DNA of 64,000 nt from Desertivirga arenae. Lineage in GTDB: Bacteria; Bacteroidota; Bacteroidia; Sphingobacteriales; Sphingobacteriaceae. Below the pieces are notes generated by a model. The model worked only from the letters and a program-made list of their open reading frames with translations, was not told the origin of the DNA and did not search any database. The position numbers and the translations under genes were made by a program. The stretch is from positions 558,001-622,000 of the forward strand of contig NZ_JAFEWE010000001.1 of the NCBI RefSeq assembly GCF_017355785.1, read 5' to 3'. Shown piece after piece: positions 45,841 to 53,380 of the stretch (position 1 is its first letter; each line of letters opens with the position of its first letter).

Positions 45841-46938
45841 TTAATATACTTTCACCATGAATACGTAGTCCTTGATCTTCTTGATCTGATCTTTACGACT
45901 TAGGCCCGAAAGTGAATTTTTATTACTTAGGATCAGATCATCTTTCACCTCCTGAGGTGCCTCATCTAATGCCTCTATCAGATACTTGGATTTTACAGCG
46001 AAAGAAGCTCCGTCTACGTTATTTTCTTTACCACTGATAACCCCTAAAACATTTCCTTTTGTATCCAGTAAGGGACTGCCACTGTTACCGCTATTAACCG
46101 GAATATCAATTTGATATTGAACAGTATCACCTTTATACCCGGTTCTCGAACTTACATAACCAGTACCGAGTACATAATCTTCACGAGGAAACCCTAAAGT
46201 AAATACATTCTCTCCCAGATCAGCTGTTGATCTCTTAAAGGTGTATGGTAGAGACTTTAAGGATGAGAAGTTTTTATCTATGATCTGAAGAACAGCAATA
46301 TCGTACTGAGGTTGTGCATATACTTTTCTTGCTTTAAAAGAATTACCGCTGTTATCCTGGATATAAATTGAATCAGCGCCTTCAATCACATGATTATTGG
46401 TTACGATATAACCACTGGTCGTTAAAGCAAACCCTGTTCCGCTATATTCGCCAGGATTAACAGGGCCCTGCATGGAATGAGCCTTAATATTTTGCATTAG
46501 CTCTTTTTTGGAACGCTGGATCTTGCGATCAACTTCTTTGCTCATCTCTCTGCGGAGAGCATTATACCCTGATACAAGAGCATTACGCTTAGAAAAATAA
46601 CCAGTAGAGAATAAGGTACTGAAAACTGCCAGCAAAGCTACAGAAGCAGCAACAGCCGCATTCATTCTATATTTATCCCATAATTTGCGAACGATCATAG
46701 ACTTCGGAAGAACTTCTTCCTTAATTGCCCGCATATCAAGGGTTTCATGAATGGCATTCATATCAGAGATCAGCCTGTGCTTATTACCATAATCTTTCAG
46801 CTGCTCAATGAATGTTTGATGAGCGACTACCTGCTGATCTAACAAAGGATCTACTGCTCTTAGTTGTTCAAACTCGGCTTTTTCCCTCTCTGTCATCTCT
46901 CCCCTTAAGTAAGCCTCAATTTGTTCTGTCATTTTCAT
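45841..46938 (-). CDS. Membrane-bound fusion of anti-sigma-like segment and trypsin-like serine protease
   Basis: A 365-residue protein. Residues 1-90 are an acidic, helical cytoplasmic segment starting IEAYLRGEMTEREKAEFEQ, as in Bacteroidetes anti-sigma factors. A membrane helix spans about 93-113. Residues 120-155 are a charged coiled coil, and residues 165-325 a HtrA-type trypsin-like protease with His183 (NNHV), Asp213 (YDIAV) and Ser286 (GNSGSP). No PDZ domain is seen. It lies 12 bp after an ECF sigma gene. I infer that it holds the sigma factor at the membrane and releases it on envelope stress, perhaps by its own proteolysis. The anti-sigma activity is not proved. Confidence 0.85.
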   Translation of the reverse strand: MKMTEQIEAYLRGEMTEREKAEFEQLRAVDPLLDQQVVAHQTFIEQLKDYGNKHRLISDMNAIHETLDMRAIKEEVLPKSMIVRKLWDKYRMNAAVAASVALLAVFSTLFSTGYFSKRNALVSGYNALRREMSKEVDRKIQRSKKELMQNIKAHSMQGPVNPGEYSGTGFALTTSGYIVTNNHVIEGADSIYIQDNSGNSFKARKVYAQPQYDIAVLQIIDKNFSSLKSLPYTFKRSTADLGENVFTLGFPREDYVLGTGYVSSRTGYKGDTVQYQIDIPVNSGNSGSPLLDTKGNVLGVISGKENNVDGASFAVKSKYLIEALDEAPQEVKDDLILSNKNSLSGLSRKDQIKKIKDYVFMVKVY

Positions 46939-46950
46939 TTTTTAATAGCG

Positions 46951-47520
46951 TTAATCAGCTTGAAAAAATATCTTCTTCAAACGTTGCAGACACTTGTACT
47001 TTTGGTTCTTTGCATTATCTGCGTTCGTATAACCAAACTTTTCACAAATCTCCTGCATAGACTTATTGTGAATGTAAAAGTCTTCTATAATAGTTTTGCA
47101 CGGTTCCCCGAGATGAACGAGCGCCTTCTCCATTTGTTTGAACTGTTTATCCCTTTCTTCATGCTTCTCAAGATCCTGTTCAACCGGCAAAACGTCTTCG
47201 AAATCTTTAACGTTTCCGGCATTGCGACTAAGCTGACTCAGGCGCTTCAACCATAATCTCCGGCATACTGAATAGATAAACGTTTTAAGCTTGCTGTTCA
47301 GTTCAAAGTTTCCGCTTTTTACTTTATCATAAAGAACTAATACCGACTCCTGAAATATGTCTTTTGCATCATCTTCATTTCCGTTATTCATTACAATCAT
47401 CTGCAATATCATCGGAAAATATGCCTTGTAAACTTTTTCGAGGACGTCTTTTGAGCCATTAAGGATACCCAATATTACTTCACTATCCGTTGGTACAGAC
47501 CTCTTTATCTCTTTGCTCAC
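46951..47520 (-). CDS. ECF-type RNA polymerase sigma factor
   Basis: A 189-residue sigma-70 family protein with regions 2 and 4 only. Region 2 holds YFPMILQMI and DAKDIFQESVLVLYDKV; region 4 holds SMQEICEKFGYTNADNAKNQKYKCLQRL, a helix-turn-helix. The start is given as GTG at 47520, but the -10 of a shared promoter motif ends at 47524. Transcripts from it would be leaderless, or the true start is a few codons inside (for example TTG near 47472). It is followed by the anti-sigma/protease gene. It most likely directs transcription of itself and the two lipoprotein genes nearby. Confidence 0.9.
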   Translation of the reverse strand: MSKEIKRSVPTDSEVILGILNGSKDVLEKVYKAYFPMILQMIVMNNGNEDDAKDIFQESVLVLYDKVKSGNFELNSKLKTFIYSVCRRLWLKRLSQLSRNAGNVKDFEDVLPVEQDLEKHEERDKQFKQMEKALVHLGEPCKTIIEDFYIHNKSMQEICEKFGYTNADNAKNQKYKCLQRLKKIFFQAD

Positions 47521-47523
47521 TAT

Positions 47524-47552
47524 TTAATACGCTATTGTGTTAATTGTAACCC
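47524..47552 (-). promoter_or_regulatory. Probable ECF promoter of the sigma gene
   Basis: On the minus strand, GGGTTAC (47552-47546), 15 bases, GTATTAA (47530-47524). The same motif pair with the same spacing occurs before both small lipoprotein genes, which points to autoregulation. Confidence 0.75.
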
Positions 47553-47593
47553 AATGATAAGTAAAAAAAAAAATAATTATTTTATTAAAAGTT

Positions 47594-47622
47594 GGGTTAC
47601 TTTTTTGGTGACCTGGTATTAA
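47594..47622 (+). promoter_or_regulatory. Probable ECF promoter of lipoprotein gene 1
   Basis: GGGTTAC (47594-47600), 15 bases, GTATTAA (47616-47622). With the divergent sigma promoter it also forms a 9-bp inverted repeat, GTAACCCAA...TTGGGTTAC. The start codon is 44 bp after the -10 element. Confidence 0.75.
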
Positions 47623-47666
47623 GGTTAAATATTATTTGTTTAATCATTAAACTTGACCCCAAAAAA

Positions 47667-47888
47667 ATGAAAAATTTATTCAAATTCGGATTCGTTGCTT
47701 TAGCTATCTCTTTATCAGTTGCTGCTTGTTCTTCTAACAAGTCAGAAGGTGCTTCTGATTCAACTGCTGTTGATTCAGCTGCTGTTGATACTTCATTAGC
47801 TACTGATACTGCTGCTGCTGACACTGCTGCTGCTGACACTGCTGCTGCTGCAACTACTGATTCAGCTGCTGCTCCAGCTGCTCACTAA
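47667..47888 (+). CDS. Small Ala/Asp/Ser/Thr-rich lipoprotein 1
   Basis: A 73-residue lipoprotein with signal peptide and lipobox SVAAC (Cys21). The mature part is only low-complexity sequence: AVDSAAVDTS, then three ADTAA-like units, ending APAAH. It should be disordered and anchored to a membrane. The start is the ATG at 47667, behind an A-run; an upstream in-frame start would hide the signal peptide. A close paralog lies 540 bp downstream with the same leader. Function is unknown; control by the adjacent ECF sigma factor suggests an envelope-stress role. Confidence 0.82.
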   Translation: MKNLFKFGFVALAISLSVAACSSNKSEGASDSTAVDSAAVDTSLATDTAAADTAAADTAAAATTDSAAAPAAH

Positions 47889-47910
47889 GATCCGATTTAA
47901 CGGAATAAAG

Positions 47911-47940
47911 ACCGCCAGATAATATCTGGCGGTTTTTTTA
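47911..47940 (+). terminator. Terminator after lipoprotein gene 1
   Basis: ACCGCCAGAT and ATCTGGCGGT form a perfect 10-bp stem with a 3-base loop, followed by seven T. Confidence 0.93.
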
Positions 47941-48109
47941 TGCCTTTCTCACTCATTTTACATTCGACCAGTTTACTGATATCAAAGTAAATATTTCGAT
48001 CGTTGTAGAAACTCAAATAGTTTAAGTCCAGATATTTATCGTACCTTTATTTATCACTATAGAAGCAATACCTTTTCTATCGCTTCCATTGGCTTTAAAT
48101 CACTCAACC

Positions 48110-48153
48110 CTTATAGCGACCTTACAGCGACTTTATAGCGATCTTATAGCGAT
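48110..48153. repeat. Four-copy 11-bp tandem repeat
   Basis: Four units of (C/T)TTATAGCGA(C/T) follow without gaps: CTTATAGCGAC, CTTACAGCGAC, TTTATAGCGAT, CTTATAGCGAT. The period is about one helical turn. Confidence 0.9.
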
Positions 48154-48358
48154 ATTCCGCTAGTTTTACCCGTATATACTTCATACATAATGCTTAGTCT
48201 ACTTATTAATTAAGCTAGGAAAAGGTAGGGACCGCAAGCAGTTAAACTTCAGGCATCAGAACAATCTAAATAAGGTTAGAACTTAGCTTTATGCAATAGA
48301 TCTCCGAAAGGCTTTATTCGAGGACAATAAATCTTTTTTAAAAAAATCACCAGAACCC

Positions 48359-48387
48359 AGGTTACCTTCTTGAGATAATAGTATTAA
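48359..48387 (+). promoter_or_regulatory. Probable ECF promoter of lipoprotein gene 2
   Basis: AGGTTAC (48359-48365), 15 bases, GTATTAA (48381-48387). The 15 bases differ from those of lipoprotein gene 1, while the two boxes and the downstream leader are kept. Confidence 0.75.
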
Positions 48388-48431
48388 GGTTAAATATTAT
48401 TTGTTTAATCGTTAAGCTTAACCTCAAAAAA

Positions 48432-48650
48432 ATGAAAAATTTATTCAAATTCGGATTCCTTGCTTTAGCTATCTCTTTATCAGTTGCTGCTTGTGGTGGT
48501 TCAAATAAATCAGGTGGTGAAGGTGATTCAACTGCTGTTGATTCTGCTGCTGTTGATACTTCATTAACTACTGATTCAGCTGCTGTGGATACTGCTGCTG
48601 CTACTACTGATTCAGTTGCGACTGACTCAGCTGCTACTCCAGCTCACTAA
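48432..48650 (+). CDS. Small Ala/Asp/Ser/Thr-rich lipoprotein 2
   Basis: A 72-residue paralog of lipoprotein 1. The signal peptide is the same except for one residue (FGFLALAIS against FGFVALAIS), with lipobox cysteine at 21, followed by a short Gly-rich linker and repeats of the type STAVDSAAVDTS and TTDS, ending TPAH. The leader and promoter are also duplicated. The spacer between is not, so the copy was either old or limited to the gene and promoter. Function unknown. Confidence 0.82.
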   Translation: MKNLFKFGFLALAISLSVAACGGSNKSGGEGDSTAVDSAAVDTSLTTDSAAVDTAAATTDSVATDSAATPAH

Positions 48651-48667
48651 TCCGAATTAAAAGGAAA

Positions 48668-48712
48668 ATAAAAAAATCTGCTCAGGACTTCCTGAGCAGA
48701 TTTTTTTATTTA
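48668..48712. terminator. Terminator after lipoprotein gene 2
   Basis: A perfect 16-bp stem (48671-48686 with 48691-48706), loop ACTT, with A-run before and T-run after; works in both directions. Confidence 0.94.
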
Positions 48713-48737
48713 TAAAGGATAATTCCTAAACCTCAGC

Positions 48738-48784
48738 AAAAAGAGAAGGGCCTGCAAAACTAAATTTGCAGGCCCATCTCTTTT
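48738..48784 (-). terminator. Terminator of the RND efflux operon
   Basis: GGGCCTGCAAA (48748-48758) pairs with TTTGCAGGCCC (48765-48775); outer AGAG and CTCT extend it. The A-run at 48738-48742 is a T-run on the minus strand, just after the RND permease stop. Confidence 0.88.
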
Positions 48785-48795
48785 AACAAAGAATC

Positions 48796-51700
48796 TTAAT
48801 GCTTTTCTTCTACTATCAATTCTTCTTTATGATACTCAACTACGGGCTTCTTTCCAAAGAACCTCTTAACCCTTTTGGAATTAGTATCTGCAATCAGGTA
48901 CATACATGGAACCAATACCAATGTAAGGAATGTACCAAACACCAAACCGAAGATCATGGTCCAGGATAATGGCCCCCAGAAAGCAACGTTGTCTCCTCCG
49001 AAGTAAAGGTGTGGATTAAATTCACTGAAAAGCTTAGCGAAATCCATATTCAACCCAACTGCTAATGGAATCAAACCAAGGATAGTTGCAGTTGCTGTAA
49101 GCAATACAGGAGTCATACGAGTACGTCCCGCTTCAATTACAGCATCTTTCACAGACATTCCCTGCTGGACCATCAGATCGGTAAACTCTACTAGCAGGAT
49201 ACCATTACGAACAACAATACCAGCAAGAGCGATAATACCTACTCCAGACATAACGATTGACATTTCCATCCGGAAGATAGTTATACCAAGGAACACACCA
49301 ATAACACTGAATAATACCTCGCTCAGAATAATAAGTGGTTTACTGATCGAGTTAAATTGAAGTACAAGGATAATTAGGATTAATCCGAAGGCTGTCATTA
49401 AAGCTCCTCCCAGGAAGTTAGCTGTTTCCATTTGCTCTTCCTGCTCTCCTGCCATCTTGATCATTACCCCATCAGGAGCTTTAAATTGATCTATCTCAGT
49501 TTGAACTGCCGCTACAACCTCGTTTGGATTATAATCACCTAGTACGTTAGATGAAAGAATAATAATTCGCTTCTGCTGTTTGCGCTTAATACCACCGTAA
49601 GTATTTACATAGTCGATATCAGCAAAAGATGACATGGGTACCTGACGTATCATTCCGCCCATGGCCATATCGCGGTAAGTAACCTTCATATTGCGGATAG
49701 ACTGCAAATTATTACGCTGGTCTTCCTGAGCCCTTACATTGATCTCGTAATCTTCATCATCATCACGGAACTTAGAAGCCTCCATTCCATATATAGCTGT
49801 ACGAAGATCTTTACCAATCTGTCCTGTAGAAATTCCTTCACGATTGGCTCTCTCACGGTCAATGTCAAATAAGATCTCGGGCTTGTTATTCTGGAAGTCA
49901 GATCTCAATTCCTCAACACCTGCAATTTGCTTTGCGTCGAGATATTTTTTCAACCTATCAGCAGTTCTTACGATGGAATCCAGATTATCACTGGTTATCT
50001 CTATAGAGATTGGTTTTGCTGTTGGAGGTCCTGATTGCTCTTTCGTTACCGAAATCTGCGCTCCTGGAATACCTTTAACCGCATTTCTTATCTTATCGAG
50101 ATATATCGCTGAACTTTCGCCGTGGCGTTTTCCAAATTCGACAAAGGCAACAGTTACCTTACCCTTATTGGTGTACTCACCCTGATCTTCATCCTGCGGA
50201 TCTGTTACCCCAACAGTTACATTGGAGATAATGGAAGAAACGATCTTGTTATCTCTACCAACTACCTTAGTTACCCTGTCTTCAACCTTTTTAACAACCT
50301 CATTGGTATAAGCCTGATCAGTACCTACCGGTAACTGTACGTACACATAAACGAAGTTTGGATCAGATTCAGGGAAGAAAACAACTTTAGGCGGCAAGAC
50401 GCCGATCAATACAATAGTGAATATAAACAAACCAATAGTACCGAAGATCATAGTTCTTGGACGATCAACAGCCCAGTGGAGCAGCCTTGCATATTTGTCC
50501 TGGAAACGTGGCCAGGCATTTTCCTGAAAGCGCTTCACCAACCCAGTCAGATAAAAATGGTTCAGAAGGTAAAGCAGTGCAAGAAATACTACAAAGTTTC
50601 CTAACCCGAAGGAGATCAGATAGCCTAGAAGAGCTACGACACCGAAGATGACCAGAACTTTCTTAACTGTCTTATCAAAGGTCGGTTTCTTATGCTCCCC
50701 TTCGTGATGTGGCTGCATAAAATCGACTGCAAAGACAGGGTTAATAATATAAGCTACTATTAATGACGCCAGCAATGTAATGATCAGCGTTGTGGGAAGG
50801 AAGAACATGAACTTTCCTATTATACCTGGCCAAAACAGTAATGGGACAAAAGGAGCTAAGGTTGTCATCGTACCAGAAAGAACCGGCAGGAAAACTTCCC
50901 CCGCAGCCATCTTAGCAGCTTTCACAATGGGCACTTTTCCGTTATCAAAGATACGGTGCGTGTTCTCAATTACCACGATGGCATCATCGACCACAATACC
51001 CAGTCCTAATAGGAAAGAGAACAATACAACCATATTCATGGTAAAACTGAAACCAGCTATAGAACCAAGGGCTGGCATGGTAAGGAATGCCACAAACATG
51101 GATAAAGGAACCGAAAGCGCTACGAATAAGGCATTAGTTACCCCCATAAAGAACATCAGGATTACTGTTACCAGGATAAAACCAATGATAATAGTATTGA
51201 TCAGATCATGCAGAGTTACACGGGTCTGGTCAGACTGATCTCCTGTTAAGGTTACCTGAAGATTTTTTGGAAGAGAAGTTTCCTTCATTTCCTTGATCAA
51301 GGCATTGATCTTGTCAGATGCCTCGATCAGGTTTTCCCCACTACGCTTTTTTACGTTAAGCGTAATTACATTCTTGCCGTATAATCTAGCATAACTCTTC
51401 TGCTCCTTAAATGAATCCTTTACCTCTGCTATATCTTTTAAATAAATAGAGGCTCCGGTAGGACCTTTAATAACCATATCGCCAATTTCTTCAGCTGATT
51501 TAAAGTCCTTTTTAACATTTAATGTACGTCTGACACCATCCATTGGAACAGTTCCCCCCGAGATCGTCATATTCTCATATCTGATCGCGTTCTCAATGTC
51601 GGTAAATGACACTTGAGCAGCAGCCATTTTATTCATGTCTACATTCACCTGAATTTCAGGTTCAAGTGCCCCTACGATGTCTACTCCCGAGATTTCCTTT

Positions 51701-52221
51701 AATCCTTCAATTCTGTCTTCCAGATCATCAGCGTACTCTTTAAGGGTCTTCAAATCATAATCCCCTGAAATGTTTACATATACAATAGGAAGGTCTGCAA
51801 GGTTAACGTCAGAAACGGTGGGATCATTAGGGAGGTCCGTAGGTAAGTCACCTTTGGCTTTATCTACAGCATCCTTAACCAGTTGTTTTGCTTCTTTCGT
51901 TTCAACATTAGCGTTGAACTCAGCAGTGATCATAGAGAAATCCTGATAAGAGTTTGAGGTGATTTTTTTCAATCCTTTCAAACCTCTTAATTCCTTTTCG
52001 ATCTGCTTAGTCACCAGGCTTTCCATATTTCCGGGAGATGTTCCCGGATAAACGGTAGTGACAAATATTTTGGGAATAATTACCTCAGGAAAATTCTCCT
52101 TCGGCATATTATTATATGCTATTATACCCATTATGGTGATGATAACAGTGATGACGTAGATCGCCATCTTGTTATCAATCGCCCAACTCGAGGGCTTAAA
52201 TTCTTTAATTACGTCTTTCAT
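48796..52221 (-). CDS. Efflux RND transporter permease (HAE1/AcrB type)
   Basis: A 1141-residue inner-membrane pump. The N-terminal helix with NMPKENFPEVIIPKI, twelve membrane segments and two large periplasmic loops fit the hydrophobe/amphiphile efflux family. GLGIVVDDAIVVIENTHR in helix 4 holds the two aspartates for proton relay. It is about 100 residues longer than AcrB, with extra hydrophobic segments in the middle (about 520-570). It works with the adaptor and TolC-like genes upstream in the operon. Substrates are unknown. Confidence 0.95.
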   Translation of the reverse strand: MKDVIKEFKPSSWAIDNKMAIYVITVIITIMGIIAYNNMPKENFPEVIIPKIFVTTVYPGTSPGNMESLVTKQIEKELRGLKGLKKITSNSYQDFSMITAEFNANVETKEAKQLVKDAVDKAKGDLPTDLPNDPTVSDVNLADLPIVYVNISGDYDLKTLKEYADDLEDRIEGLKEISGVDIVGALEPEIQVNVDMNKMAAAQVSFTDIENAIRYENMTISGGTVPMDGVRRTLNVKKDFKSAEEIGDMVIKGPTGASIYLKDIAEVKDSFKEQKSYARLYGKNVITLNVKKRSGENLIEASDKINALIKEMKETSLPKNLQVTLTGDQSDQTRVTLHDLINTIIIGFILVTVILMFFMGVTNALFVALSVPLSMFVAFLTMPALGSIAGFSFTMNMVVLFSFLLGLGIVVDDAIVVIENTHRIFDNGKVPIVKAAKMAAGEVFLPVLSGTMTTLAPFVPLLFWPGIIGKFMFFLPTTLIITLLASLIVAYIINPVFAVDFMQPHHEGEHKKPTFDKTVKKVLVIFGVVALLGYLISFGLGNFVVFLALLYLLNHFYLTGLVKRFQENAWPRFQDKYARLLHWAVDRPRTMIFGTIGLFIFTIVLIGVLPPKVVFFPESDPNFVYVYVQLPVGTDQAYTNEVVKKVEDRVTKVVGRDNKIVSSIISNVTVGVTDPQDEDQGEYTNKGKVTVAFVEFGKRHGESSAIYLDKIRNAVKGIPGAQISVTKEQSGPPTAKPISIEITSDNLDSIVRTADRLKKYLDAKQIAGVEELRSDFQNNKPEILFDIDRERANREGISTGQIGKDLRTAIYGMEASKFRDDDEDYEINVRAQEDQRNNLQSIRNMKVTYRDMAMGGMIRQVPMSSFADIDYVNTYGGIKRKQQKRIIILSSNVLGDYNPNEVVAAVQTEIDQFKAPDGVMIKMAGEQEEQMETANFLGGALMTAFGLILIILVLQFNSISKPLIILSEVLFSVIGVFLGITIFRMEMSIVMSGVGIIALAGIVVRNGILLVEFTDLMVQQGMSVKDAVIEAGRTRMTPVLLTATATILGLIPLAVGLNMDFAKLFSEFNPHLYFGGDNVAFWGPLSWTMIFGLVFGTFLTLVLVPCMYLIADTNSKRVKRFFGKKPVVEYHKEELIVEEKH

Positions 52222-52271
52222 CTTAAAAGAGATTTGAGAGATGAGCTAGTAAATTTTATACTAATTCTGCT

Positions 52272-53360
52272 TTATATTTTAACCGGATCACCTTCATTCA
52301 GGTTCTGGAATCCAAGAGTGATAACCTTATCACCTGCCTTTAAACCACTTGCTACTAAAGCCTGGCCTTCTGAAACTTTATCCGTTGTGATGATCACTCT
52401 TTTTGCCTTTCCTCCTTCAGCCACATAAACGAACTCACCACTTTCTGATTTCTGTACAGCATTCACAGGTACAGTTAAGGCTCCGTTGGATCTGAAGTCG
52501 ACAATTTTTAACACAGCTAACATATTAGGTCTGTATTTTCCTTTTGCTGGAAGTTTAACGTTCACTTCAAAACTTCTTGAAGCAGGATCAATCACTCTGG
52601 AAGCAAATGTTACTTTCGTACTTAAGCTGTCCTGAGCGTCAGGAAGGATCACCATTACTTCATCCCCTGTATTTACTCTTCCAGCATAGGATTCAGCTAC
52701 TTCTGCCTTCACTTTCAGGTTGTTAGCATTAACAACAGTTAGTCCAGGCAAACCAGGGTTCAAAGCCTGACCTAGTTTCCAATCCATCTGATCAACTGTA
52801 CCCGAGATCGGCGATTTTACACGGTACATAGCTAATTGAGAGCGCAATACTGCGATTTGTTTTTCAACTGCTTCTTTTTGAGTTTTCGCAGTGATATACT
52901 GAACTTCTGTTCCGATCTTTTGCTCCCAAAGCTTCTTCTGACGGTTAAATAAGCTTGTTTGAAGCTCTAATTGAGTTTGTAACTGCGAAATATTCTGACG
53001 AACAACTTTATCATCCAGTTGAACAAGTGCTTGCCCTCTGCTCACTTGCTGACCAGGGCGAACATAAATAGCTGTGATCACTCCTGGAGCCTCTGCGCTC
53101 ACCTGAACATTTTCCTGAGCATCGACCTTTCCCTGAACTTCAACAAAGCTTTTAAAGATCACCGGTTGAACTTCTACAACCGAAACTTCCGTAACCTGTA
53201 GTGCTTTTTTATCCCCTCCAACTTCTTTTTCCAGGCTTGCTATTTTGCTATCAAGAGAAGCGCGTTCTTTCTTAAGTTCGGCTAATTGCGTCTTCGGATC
53301 TTTCGATTTTCCGCAAGCTGCGATAATTGCTATTGCTATTAAATATGTAAATCTTTTCAT
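52272..53360 (-). CDS. RND efflux periplasmic adaptor (membrane fusion protein)
   Basis: A 362-residue lipoprotein, lipobox Cys16 (AIIAACGK). A short coiled coil (25-55), the biotinyl-lipoyl-like half (VEVQGKVDAQENVQVSAEAPG), an alpha-hairpin (about 110-170), then beta-barrel and membrane-proximal domains are in the usual order. It links the RND pump to the TolC channel. It lies 50 bp before the pump gene and 20 bp after the channel gene. Confidence 0.94.
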   Translation of the reverse strand: MKRFTYLIAIAIIAACGKSKDPKTQLAELKKERASLDSKIASLEKEVGGDKKALQVTEVSVVEVQPVIFKSFVEVQGKVDAQENVQVSAEAPGVITAIYVRPGQQVSRGQALVQLDDKVVRQNISQLQTQLELQTSLFNRQKKLWEQKIGTEVQYITAKTQKEAVEKQIAVLRSQLAMYRVKSPISGTVDQMDWKLGQALNPGLPGLTVVNANNLKVKAEVAESYAGRVNTGDEVMVILPDAQDSLSTKVTFASRVIDPASRSFEVNVKLPAKGKYRPNMLAVLKIVDFRSNGALTVPVNAVQKSESGEFVYVAEGGKAKRVIITTDKVSEGQALVASGLKAGDKVITLGFQNLNEGDPVKI

Positions 53361-53380
53361 GTTTCTATTAATTGTAATGG

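Larger units (their letters stand above)
47889..48431. other. Intergenic region between the two lipoprotein genes
   Basis: It begins with a terminator (47911-47940), then about 170 bp without visible features, an 11-bp tandem repeat (48110-48153), and an AT-rich stretch leading to the second ECF-type promoter (48359-48387). I see no protein gene or known RNA in it. Confidence 0.6.
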
